In this document: piece by piece, positions 28,402 to 36,751 of the stretch
Numbering within the stretch: the stretch's first letter is position 1
How the letters are laid out: every line of letters begins with the position of its first letter
NCBI RefSeq assembly: GCF_900114265.1
Contig: NZ_FPKV01000002.1
Coordinates: 372,001 to 436,000 of the forward strand
Reading direction: 5' to 3'
Source: Flaviramulus basaltis
GTDB lineage: Bacteria; Bacteroidota; Bacteroidia; Flavobacteriales; Flavobacteriaceae
DNA length: 64,000 bases
Translations under genes and position numbers: made by a program
The notes under the pieces: model-generated
The model's database searches: none
The model's input: only the letters and a program-made list of their open reading frames with translations
What the model was told of the DNA's origin: nothing

Positions 28402-31400
28402 ATGAGACACACGCTATTTAAAATTTTAACCTTATTCTTTGTAGCATATTCCGGCGCACAAAACATTAATGTGAGTGGAATTGTACAAGACGAAACAGGA
28501 ATTCCTATACCAGGAGCAAATGTCATCGTGAAAGGAACAGGTAATGGTACCAGTACAGATTTTGATGGTAACTTTACTTTAAATGATGTTAAAATTAGCT
28601 CTACTATTTCCATTAGTTATTTAGGATATATAACAAAGGAAGTAGTGATTACAGACAACACCAAACTTACTATTAAATTACAAGAAGATCTAGCACAACT
28701 AGAAGAAGTAGTAGTTATTGGTTATGGAACTCAATCTAAAAAGGAAATTACAGGTGCTGTTAGTGTGGTATCTGCAGAGGCTATTGACGCTCTAAAACCA
28801 ACACGAATTGAACAAGCTTTACAAGGGCAAGTTGCTGGTGTTAATATAACATCGCAATCTGGTACGCCTGGTGGTGCTTCTACAATTAGTATTAGGGGTG
28901 TATCTACGAATGGAGATAGCAGACCTTTAATATTAGTAGATGGTAATGTTATTGAAGATTTAAGCGTTATTAACCCTAGCGATATTGAGAGTATAAACAT
29001 ACTTAAAGATGCTACTGCTGGTATTTATGGTGTTAGGGCTGCAAATGGGGTTATACTTATAACTACAAAAACGGGACGTAAAGAAATGCCTCTAACAATA
29101 GAATATAATGCTTATGGTGGTTTTCAACAAACTACTAGAAAAATTCCAGTTTTAAACGCATCAGAGTATGGCATAATTGTAAATGAAGCTTATGCTGCAG
29201 GTGGTAATACGCCTCCATTTTCTGATATTTCTAATTTAGGTATTGGAACAGATTGGCAAGATTTGGTTTTTGAAAGTGCTCCAATACAGAATCATAACAT
29301 TCTTTTTAAAGGTGGTGGTAAAAATTCTTCATATTCATATAGTGGCTCTTTTTTAACACAAGACGGTATTGTGGGTGGTAGTAAATCAAATTTTACACGT
29401 TTTACAAATAATGCTAGTTATAATTTAGATTTTTTAGAGAATTTTAAATTTACTTCGGGCATCACTTTAATGAGAACTAATAAAAGAAACCTTCCAGAAA
29501 ACTCAAATTCATCAGTACTTTTTAACGCTATAAATATGGCGCCTACATTTACAGTTTATGATGAAAATGGAGATTACACACTAGCAGAAGGATTGGGAGG
29601 AGAAGTTATTAATCCACTGGCTCAAATTGCAGATATTTTTGATAGAGGAAAAATCATGAAACTGAGTGGTAACGCAGGGTTATCATATAATTTTTTAGAT
29701 CATTTTACAGCACAATCTAATATTCAATTTAACTATGCAGAGGTTAGCTCAAAAGTATTCAACCCTATTGCTAAATTTGGTAGTGGTAAGAATAGCAATG
29801 TGGATAGAAGTAGTGTTTTTGAAGGTTTAAATTATTTTAGAGATTACACATTTGATGCTTTTGTTAAATATGAAAACAAGTTTAATGATATACATAATGT
29901 AAATGTCCTTTTGGGAACATCTGTATTTAAAACAACAGGAGAATATACTGGAGCAACAGGTTACGATATTCTTGATAATAATGTTATAAATGCTAATTTA
30001 GACCAAGCGTCAGATATTGTTAACATTAACCAAAACACAGGTAGAAATGCAACTTTCGATTCTAGATTGCTATCTTATTTTGGAAGAGTACAGTATGACT
30101 ATAAAGGCAAATACTTATTATCCGCAGTTATAAGAAGAGATGGCTCAACAAAATTTGGTCCAGAAAATAGATTTGGATATTTCCCGTCAGGTTCTGTTGG
30201 GTGGATAGCATCTGATGAAGATTTCCTTAGTGATAATAATTTTATAAATCTTTTAAAAGTTAGAGCTTCATATGGTATTCTAGGTAATGATAGAATACCT
30301 GATTATAGATATGTATCTCTTTTAAATGGAGAAGGAACTTATATTTTTAATGATAAAGAATTAATTGGTACAGCTACAGGAGGTATTGCCAACCCAGAAA
30401 TTAGATGGGAAAAACAAAAAACATTAGATATTGGTTTAGATATGAGAATATTAAATAATAAAATTGATATCACAGCCGATTATTTTAAAAAGAGAACAGA
30501 AGACTTATTAGTTATACCACAAGTATCAGGTTTATTAGGAACAGGAGGCGCGCCAGTTGTAAATGGTGGTGTTGTTGAAAATGAAGGTCTTGAATTTGCA
30601 ATTGGTTACTCTGACAATTTTAGTGAAAATTTAAAATTTAGCATAAAATATAATGTTACCTACTTAAAAAATGAAGTTGTTTCTGTAAATACAGATGATG
30701 GTTTTTTAACAGGAGGTTCTTTCGGTATAAGTCAACCAGCACCCTCAAGAATGGAAGCCGGATTTCCTCTAGGGTACTTTTATGGTTATGAAACCGATGG
30801 TATTTACCAAAATCAAGCCGAAATAGATGCATCTGCAGTTGGAGATCTTGCTCCTGAACCAGGAGATATTAAGTATGTAGACCAAAACAATGATGGTGTA
30901 ATAGACTTAGCCGATAAAGTTGATATAGGCAATCCTATACCAGATGCAACAATGGGGCTTAATATTTCATTAGATTATAAAAACTTCGATTTTGCTGCTT
31001 ATGCATTTGCATCTATAGGTAACGAAATTGTAAGGAATTACGAACGTGGTCAACAATTAACAAATAGAACCATTTCTTATTTAGATCGTTGGACAGGAGA
31101 AGGCACAGGGAATTCTTTTCCAAGAGTATCAAACGGAGCGACACCAAATGGTTTGTTCTCAGACTTCTATGTAGAAGACGGGTCATTCATTCGCTTACAA
31201 AACGTACAATTGGGTTACACTTTTTCTAGCAAGAATTTAGAAGATTCTAGAATTAGTAAATTACGTCTTTATGTTTCTGCAAGTAACCTATTTACACTTA
31301 CAGAGTATAAAGGTTTCGATCCTACAGCATCTAGTGGTGCTCCAATAGGAGGCGGAATTGACCAAGGGTTTTATCCTAGTGCTAAAACATTTTTATTAGG

Positions 31401-31419
31401 AATTAACTTAAAATTTTAA
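28402..31419 (+). CDS. SusC/RagA-family TonB-dependent outer-membrane transporter
   Basis: 1005 aa. Signal peptide to about residue 20 (FFVAYSGAQ), a carboxypeptidase-D-like regulatory domain (about 23-100; VSGIVQDETGIPIPGANVIV, STDFDGNF), TonB-box-like LEEVVVIGYGTQ, plug domain (about 115-225; LQGQVAGVNITSQSG, ISIRG, LVDGNVIEDL, ILKDATAGIYGVRAANGVI) and a 22-strand barrel ending FLLGINLKF. Imports oligosaccharides across the outer membrane with the SusD lid. It is followed 10 bp later by susD and then by GH16/GH3 genes, so a beta-1,3-glucan oligosaccharide is the likely substrate. Confidence 0.97.
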   Translation: MRHTLFKILTLFFVAYSGAQNINVSGIVQDETGIPIPGANVIVKGTGNGTSTDFDGNFTLNDVKISSTISISYLGYITKEVVITDNTKLTIKLQEDLAQLEEVVVIGYGTQSKKEITGAVSVVSAEAIDALKPTRIEQALQGQVAGVNITSQSGTPGGASTISIRGVSTNGDSRPLILVDGNVIEDLSVINPSDIESINILKDATAGIYGVRAANGVILITTKTGRKEMPLTIEYNAYGGFQQTTRKIPVLNASEYGIIVNEAYAAGGNTPPFSDISNLGIGTDWQDLVFESAPIQNHNILFKGGGKNSSYSYSGSFLTQDGIVGGSKSNFTRFTNNASYNLDFLENFKFTSGITLMRTNKRNLPENSNSSVLFNAINMAPTFTVYDENGDYTLAEGLGGEVINPLAQIADIFDRGKIMKLSGNAGLSYNFLDHFTAQSNIQFNYAEVSSKVFNPIAKFGSGKNSNVDRSSVFEGLNYFRDYTFDAFVKYENKFNDIHNVNVLLGTSVFKTTGEYTGATGYDILDNNVINANLDQASDIVNINQNTGRNATFDSRLLSYFGRVQYDYKGKYLLSAVIRRDGSTKFGPENRFGYFPSGSVGWIASDEDFLSDNNFINLLKVRASYGILGNDRIPDYRYVSLLNGEGTYIFNDKELIGTATGGIANPEIRWEKQKTLDIGLDMRILNNKIDITADYFKKRTEDLLVIPQVSGLLGTGGAPVVNGGVVENEGLEFAIGYSDNFSENLKFSIKYNVTYLKNEVVSVNTDDGFLTGGSFGISQPAPSRMEAGFPLGYFYGYETDGIYQNQAEIDASAVGDLAPEPGDIKYVDQNNDGVIDLADKVDIGNPIPDATMGLNISLDYKNFDFAAYAFASIGNEIVRNYERGQQLTNRTISYLDRWTGEGTGNSFPRVSNGATPNGLFSDFYVEDGSFIRLQNVQLGYTFSSKNLEDSRISKLRLYVSASNLFTLTEYKGFDPTASSGAPIGGGIDQGFYPSAKTFLLGINLKF

Positions 31420-31429
31420 TTAAGGAACT

Positions 31430-32962
31430 ATGAAAAATTTAAAAATAAAAAATATCCTTGCTTCATTAATTTTCATCGCACTATTTTCATGTGCAGATAA
31501 TTTTATTGATGTTGATTCTCAAGATAAAAATTCAGGAGATTTTTTTAATACTGAAGAAGAATATCAAGAAGCATTAATAGCCGCTTACGATTTTTTACAA
31601 GCAACTGCTAGAAATTTCCAATTAGCAGAAATAGCTTCAGACAACTCCCTTTGTGGTGGCGAAAGTGCAACAGATTCACCGGGTATGCAAGAAATAGATG
31701 ATTTGGTTCACACGTCAAACAATGCACAATTAAGAGAAATTTGGACTTGGATGTACACTGGTGTTAATAGAACTAACTACATTATGGAGTTTCAAGACAA
31801 AATCGATTTTCCAAACAAAACAGGTGTAATCGCTCAAACACGTTTTTTAAGAGCTTTTTATTATTTCGAATTGGTAAAATGGTTTGGAGACGTGCCTTTA
31901 GCTGTAGATAAACGAATTCAATTTGGGGATCAATTTGGAATTGAAAGAACTCCAAAAGCACAAGTGTATGCACAAATTGAACAAGATTTGATTTTTGCAG
32001 CAGCAAACCTACCTTATACACAAAACGAAACAGGTAGAATAACAAAAGGAGCAGCAGAAGCTTTACTAGGAAAAGCTTATTTATATCAAGATAAATTTGA
32101 AGAATCAGCAAATGTTTTAGAAAATTTAATTGAAAAAGGACCTTATGAATTATTACCTACTTCAGAAGCCAAATTCATGTTTGAAAACGACTATGAGAAT
32201 AATATTGAATCAGTATTCGAAATTCAATATTCTGATGTTGATGGAGGCAGTTACGATTGCTTTTATTGTCTTGAAGGGAATTATGCTGTAGGATTTAATG
32301 GCATAAGAAGTTATGATGGCCCTCTTTTCGATTTTGGTTATAGTTTTAATGTTCCAACACAAGAGGTTGTAGATGCATTCGAAGATGGAGACATTCGCTT
32401 AGAATACTCTATACTAGACATTAATGCATGGGCTGAAGAAACAGGCGCCACTTTTACAATAGGTTTTGAACATACAGGATATTTTAATAGAAAATATATT
32501 GCTCGCCAAGGCGATTTAAATCAACCAGATGCAGCACTTACAAATCCTAATAATTTTAGAGCGATACGTTATGCCGATGTTTTACTTATGGCAGCAGAAG
32601 CTTTAAACAGAGGTAACATTAGTGATACAAGAGCTCAAGGTTATTTAAATGAAGTAAGAAACAGAGCAACGTTAGAGGATGTAACAACTACAGGCTCTAA
32701 TTTAACGAACGATATTTATAAAGAACGTCGGGTAGAATTAGTAGGAGAAGGCCATCGTTTTTTCGATTTAGTTAGAACAGGTCGTGCTAAAGTAGAAATG
32801 GAAAATAATAACGGAATAGATGCCATTAAAAATGAAGATGGCGATGTAGTTCGTTTTCATGAAAATAGAACCTTTCAAGTAGGAAAACATGAAGTATTCC
32901 CTATACCAATTGAAGAAATACAATTAGCTGGTGGAACTTGGGATCAAAACCCAGGATATTAA
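31430..32962 (+). CDS. SusD/RagB-family glycan-binding lipoprotein
   Basis: 510 aa. Lipoprotein signal with lipobox cysteine 21 (ALFSC) followed by ADN. SusD hallmarks: FFNTEEEYQEALIAAYDFLQ, WTWMYTGVNRTNYIM, TRFLRAFYYFELVKWFGDVPL, KGAAEALLGKAYLY (TPR-like), FRAIRYADVLLMAAEALNR, YLNEVRNRA and KERRVELVGEGHRFFDLVRTG, ending with PIPIEEIQL. It caps the SusC barrel and binds the glycan at the cell surface. Located 10 bp after susC and 16 bp before the surface binding protein. Confidence 0.96.
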   Translation: MKNLKIKNILASLIFIALFSCADNFIDVDSQDKNSGDFFNTEEEYQEALIAAYDFLQATARNFQLAEIASDNSLCGGESATDSPGMQEIDDLVHTSNNAQLREIWTWMYTGVNRTNYIMEFQDKIDFPNKTGVIAQTRFLRAFYYFELVKWFGDVPLAVDKRIQFGDQFGIERTPKAQVYAQIEQDLIFAAANLPYTQNETGRITKGAAEALLGKAYLYQDKFEESANVLENLIEKGPYELLPTSEAKFMFENDYENNIESVFEIQYSDVDGGSYDCFYCLEGNYAVGFNGIRSYDGPLFDFGYSFNVPTQEVVDAFEDGDIRLEYSILDINAWAEETGATFTIGFEHTGYFNRKYIARQGDLNQPDAALTNPNNFRAIRYADVLLMAAEALNRGNISDTRAQGYLNEVRNRATLEDVTTTGSNLTNDIYKERRVELVGEGHRFFDLVRTGRAKVEMENNNGIDAIKNEDGDVVRFHENRTFQVGKHEVFPIPIEEIQLAGGTWDQNPGY

Positions 32963-32978
32963 AATTAAAAGATAAAAT

Positions 32979-35120
32979 ATGAAAACAATAAAATATATAT
33001 TTAGTTTAGCTTTAGTCTTCTTTATAAGTTGTGCTGAAGACGACAACAATTTAAGTTTTGTTGACGAAGTTGCTGCACCAACAAATGTTTCTGCACTATT
33101 TCAAATAACACAAGACAATACGGGTACAGTAACCATAATACCCAATTCTGAAGGGGCAGTATCTTACAATATCTCTTTAGGAGATGATACAACAGAGCCT
33201 GTAGTTATAGAGAGTGGAGAAAATATAGTACATACATATAATGAAGGTGCTTACACAATTGGTATCGAGGCTGTAGGACTTACAGGGTTGACTACTTCAA
33301 TAACTCAAGAGTTAGTGGTATCGTTTAATGCGCCAGAAAATTTGATGGTTACTATTGAAAATGACGCAGCAATTTCTAAGCAAGTTAATGTAACTTCCAC
33401 TGCAGATTATGCGGTATCTTACAACGTATATTTTGGTGAACCAGGAAATGATGATCCAGTTACAGCTAATATAGGAGAAGTAGCATCGTATAATTATCAA
33501 GATGCTGGAACGTATACAATTAGAGTTGTGGCGATGAGTGCAGCTATAGAAACAACAGAGTATACAGAAGAATTTGAGGTTACTGCAATATTACAACCAT
33601 TAGCAGGGGCACCAACACCATACCGTTCACAAAATAATGTTGTTTCCATATATAGTGATGCATATTCAAGCCCAGACCCAATAGATTTTTATCCTAATTG
33701 GGGACAAACAACCACCTTTGCACCATTAGATATTAACGGAAATAATTTTATTCAATATGGCGGATTAACATATCAAGGTATTGATTTTAATACCGCTCCT
33801 GTGGATGCATCTGAAATGGAATTTTTACATATTGATGTATGGACTGCAGATGATAATTTTAGTGCAAAATTATCACCAATAAGTTCTGGACCAAATGAAA
33901 CAGCTTACGATTTAACATTAACTGCAAATCAATGGACATCATTCGATATTCCTTTATCTGACTTTACAGATCAAAATCCGTTAGTTGATTTTAGTAATAT
34001 AATTCAATTCAAATTTGATGGGGTGCCATCTGGTGAAGGAACTATATTTATAGATAATTTATATTTCTATAAAGAACCTGCACAAGGAGGACCACTTGTA
34101 TTTGACGATTTTGAAGGCAATGGAAACATTACAACTTGGGCTGGAGATGCTGCAGGAATGGACAATAATTTTGCAAACCCATTTGTTGATGCCAATAATG
34201 ACTCAGCTACAGTTTTAGAATATAATGATACTGGAGGTCAATATGCTAACGTTCGTTTTGATACTGCATCAAACTTTGATTTAACTGGAGGAAATAGTAC
34301 GTTTACTTTAAAAATTTACGTGCCTTCATCTAGTATATCTGGAACTCAACCTAATCAAATTTCTTTAAAACTTCAAGATGGAACAGCTGCTGAACCATGG
34401 GTTTTACAAACCGAAATTGTTAAACCTCTAACATTAGATACTTGGCAAGAATTAACATTCGATTTTGCTAACGATGTTACAGCAGGTCAACCAGATCCAA
34501 TTAGTAGAACCGATTTTAACAGAGTTGTTTTACAAGTTAATTCAGAAGGTAATAGTGATACAGTTATAGCATACATTGATGATATTTCTTATGGAGTTTC
34601 TGGAGATACAGCTCCATTTGCAACAGATGATTTTGAAGGAAATGGTACAATTACAACTTGGGCTGGAGACGCTGCAGGAATGGACAATAATTTTGCAAAC
34701 CCATTTGTTGATGCCAATAATGGTTCGGCAACAGTTTTAGAGTACAATGATACTGGAGGTCAATATGCAAATATTCGTTTTGATGTTAGCCCAAATTTTG
34801 ATTTGCAAGCAAAAAGTAAGTTTACGTTAAAAATTTATGTGCCTTCATCTAGTATATCTGGAACTCAATCCAATCAAATTTCCTTAAAACTTCAAGACGG
34901 AACAGCTGCGGAACCATGGGTTTTACAAACCGAAATTATTAAGACTATTACACTAGATACATGGCAAGAAATAACATTCGATTTTGCTAATGATACTACT
35001 GCAGGTCAACCAGATCCAATTAGTAGAACCGATTTTAACAGAGTTGTTTTACAAGTTAATTCAGAAGGTAATAATGATACAGTTATAGCCTATATCGATG
35101 ATTTCAATTATCATAATTAA
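32979..35120 (+). CDS. Surface glycan-binding lipoprotein with duplicated C-terminal carbohydrate-binding-like module
   Basis: 713 aa. Lipobox Cys18 (FFISC) followed by AEDDN, an acidic stretch like the Bacteroidetes lipoprotein export signal, so it should face outward. Two Ig/PKD-like domains (about 33-115 and 116-200), then a beta-sandwich (about 205-365, GLTYQGIDFNTAPVDAS...IDNLYF). Two near-identical modules follow, starting at DDFEGNG 376 and 550, each with TTWAGDAAGMDNNFANPF and LKIYVPSSSISGTQ and ending IAYIDD. Position third after susCD is the usual place for a SusE-like or surface glycan-binding protein. Binding to beta-1,3-glucan is inferred from the GH16/GH3 neighbours. Modules of this type are also seen attached to laminarinases. 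Confidence 0.83.
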   Translation: MKTIKYIFSLALVFFISCAEDDNNLSFVDEVAAPTNVSALFQITQDNTGTVTIIPNSEGAVSYNISLGDDTTEPVVIESGENIVHTYNEGAYTIGIEAVGLTGLTTSITQELVVSFNAPENLMVTIENDAAISKQVNVTSTADYAVSYNVYFGEPGNDDPVTANIGEVASYNYQDAGTYTIRVVAMSAAIETTEYTEEFEVTAILQPLAGAPTPYRSQNNVVSIYSDAYSSPDPIDFYPNWGQTTTFAPLDINGNNFIQYGGLTYQGIDFNTAPVDASEMEFLHIDVWTADDNFSAKLSPISSGPNETAYDLTLTANQWTSFDIPLSDFTDQNPLVDFSNIIQFKFDGVPSGEGTIFIDNLYFYKEPAQGGPLVFDDFEGNGNITTWAGDAAGMDNNFANPFVDANNDSATVLEYNDTGGQYANVRFDTASNFDLTGGNSTFTLKIYVPSSSISGTQPNQISLKLQDGTAAEPWVLQTEIVKPLTLDTWQELTFDFANDVTAGQPDPISRTDFNRVVLQVNSEGNSDTVIAYIDDISYGVSGDTAPFATDDFEGNGTITTWAGDAAGMDNNFANPFVDANNGSATVLEYNDTGGQYANIRFDVSPNFDLQAKSKFTLKIYVPSSSISGTQSNQISLKLQDGTAAEPWVLQTEIIKTITLDTWQEITFDFANDTTAGQPDPISRTDFNRVVLQVNSEGNNDTVIAYIDDFNYHN
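34104..35114 (+). repeat. 522-bp tandem intragenic duplication in the binding-protein gene
   Basis: The codons for residues 376-549 and 550-713 align at a 522-bp period with long identical stretches (for example the segments coding AGMDNNFANPFVDANN and PDPISRTDFNRVVLQVN). By eye most codons are unchanged and many differences are third-position, so the duplication is recent or maintained by conversion. Confidence 0.85.
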
Positions 35121-35130
35121 AATTAAAAAA

Positions 35131-36747
35131 ATGAAAAATATAAAGTATATCATAGGAGCCTTTCTTTCTTTCTTATTACTATTTAATAGCTGTCAAGATG
35201 ATGAATATCCTGTAGGAGACATTCTTGCTCCTTCAAATATTGAAATATCTGTTACTTATATAGATGAAGGCGGAGAATCTGCCGCTCCAGGCTTAGGAAG
35301 TGGAGAGGTAATGTTTTCTGCTTCTGCAGATAACGCTACAGCATATCATTTTGTAATACAAAAACAAACAAAGCTTCAAAAATCCGGATCTGTAAACCAT
35401 ACATTTACAACCCTAGGAACAAACACCTATGCTGTTACTGCAATTGCTTATGGTACAGGAGGGAATTCTTCAAGTAAAACAATTGAAGTTGAAGTATTAG
35501 CACTTTATGAAGCACCTGCAGATTTATTAGATATGCTACATGGTGGTGGTGAAAAATCATGGAGAATTAAAGCAGAATCTAAACCTCATTTTGGTTTAGG
35601 ACCTCCAGGTGGCTCAATAATTGCGGAATGGTATTCTGCAGGGCCTAATGAAAAAGCTTCAGCAGGAATGTATGACGATCGGTATATTTTTAGCGCAGAT
35701 GGCACATTTACGCATATTACTAATATTGACAGTGGAGATAACACAGGTACTATTTTTGGACGTGTTGGTTTAATTGATGAGTTAGGATCAACAGGAGGAA
35801 CGGTAGATGGTGCAGATGTTTCAAATTTACCATATAATGATTATTCAGAAAATTGGACATTAACTGCTCCAGGTGATGTTGAAACTTTAAGTTTAAGCGG
35901 CATTGGCTTTTTGGGGTATTACACCGGTGGTAACCATCAATATAAAATATTTAGTAGAACAGCAACAGAAATGGTAGTAAGTACTGCTGATGGTAATGGT
36001 GAATTCGAGTGGTGGTTTACATTAACTACAGAGGAAGAAGGAGCTAATAGTGAGTTTGAATCTGAGTTTAACACGCTTGCTTGGTCTGATGAATTTGACA
36101 CAGCTGGAGCACCCGATGTAACAAAATGGACCTACGATTTAGGTGCAGGCGGTTGGGGTAACGGCGAGTTACAAACGTATACCGATAATGCAGAAAATGT
36201 TATAATTGAAGATGGTTCTCTTAAAATAACAGCCAAAGCTGATGGAACAGGATACACTTCTGCTAGATTAAAATCTAAAGGTTTACAAGAGTTTACCTAT
36301 GGTCGTGTTGAGGTAAGAGCAAAATTACCGGCAGCACAAGGTACTTGGCCAGCAATATGGATGCTGGGTTCAAATTTCGATGTTGTTGGGTGGCCTGCTT
36401 CTGGAGAAATTGATATTATGGAGCAAACTGGGCAAGATAAAAGCGTAACCTCAGGTGCATTACACTTACCAGGAAATTCTGGAGGTAATGCTATTACTGG
36501 AGCAACTACAAATACAACTTCTACTACAGAATTTCATAACTATACCGTTGAATGGACTGCTACCGCAATTCAATTACTTGTAGACGATAGCGTATTTCTA
36601 ACATTTACAAATACACCAGAGTCTCCATTTAATGCAGACTTTTTTATGATATTAAATGTTGCAATGGGTGGAAGCTTAGGAGGAACTGTAGATCCTGCTT
36701 TTACAGAAGACACTATGGAAATTGATTATGTAAGAGTTTACCAGTAA
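35131..36747 (+). CDS. GH16 family endo-beta-1,3-glucanase (laminarinase-type) surface lipoprotein
   Basis: 538 aa from the ATG at 35131; an earlier ATG at 35098 overlaps the previous gene and would bury the signal peptide, so it is rejected. Lipobox Cys21 (LLFNSC) then QDDEY, a good lipoprotein surface-export signal. Domains: PKD-like (about 30-125), a beta-rich PUL-associated module (about 130-300; GGEKSWRIKAES, FSADGTFTHI), and a GH16 catalytic domain (about 310-538) with WSDEFDTAGAPD at its start, and the ExDxxE site GEIDIMEQTG (E426 nucleophile, D428, E431 acid/base) preceded by WPAIWMLGSNFD. The GEIDxME form with one inserted residue is typical of bacterial laminarinases. Cleaves internal beta-1,3-glucan bonds at the surface, making oligomers for SusCD. 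Confidence 0.92.
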   Translation: MKNIKYIIGAFLSFLLLFNSCQDDEYPVGDILAPSNIEISVTYIDEGGESAAPGLGSGEVMFSASADNATAYHFVIQKQTKLQKSGSVNHTFTTLGTNTYAVTAIAYGTGGNSSSKTIEVEVLALYEAPADLLDMLHGGGEKSWRIKAESKPHFGLGPPGGSIIAEWYSAGPNEKASAGMYDDRYIFSADGTFTHITNIDSGDNTGTIFGRVGLIDELGSTGGTVDGADVSNLPYNDYSENWTLTAPGDVETLSLSGIGFLGYYTGGNHQYKIFSRTATEMVVSTADGNGEFEWWFTLTTEEEGANSEFESEFNTLAWSDEFDTAGAPDVTKWTYDLGAGGWGNGELQTYTDNAENVIIEDGSLKITAKADGTGYTSARLKSKGLQEFTYGRVEVRAKLPAAQGTWPAIWMLGSNFDVVGWPASGEIDIMEQTGQDKSVTSGALHLPGNSGGNAITGATTNTTSTTEFHNYTVEWTATAIQLLVDDSVFLTFTNTPESPFNADFFMILNVAMGGSLGGTVDPAFTEDTMEIDYVRVYQ

Positions 36748-36751
36748 AAAT

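Noticed and set aside
35098-35130. ATG at 35098 as start of the multidomain GH16 gene
   Set aside because: It overlaps the binding-protein gene by 23 bp and puts 11 residues before a perfect lipoprotein signal that begins at 35131.
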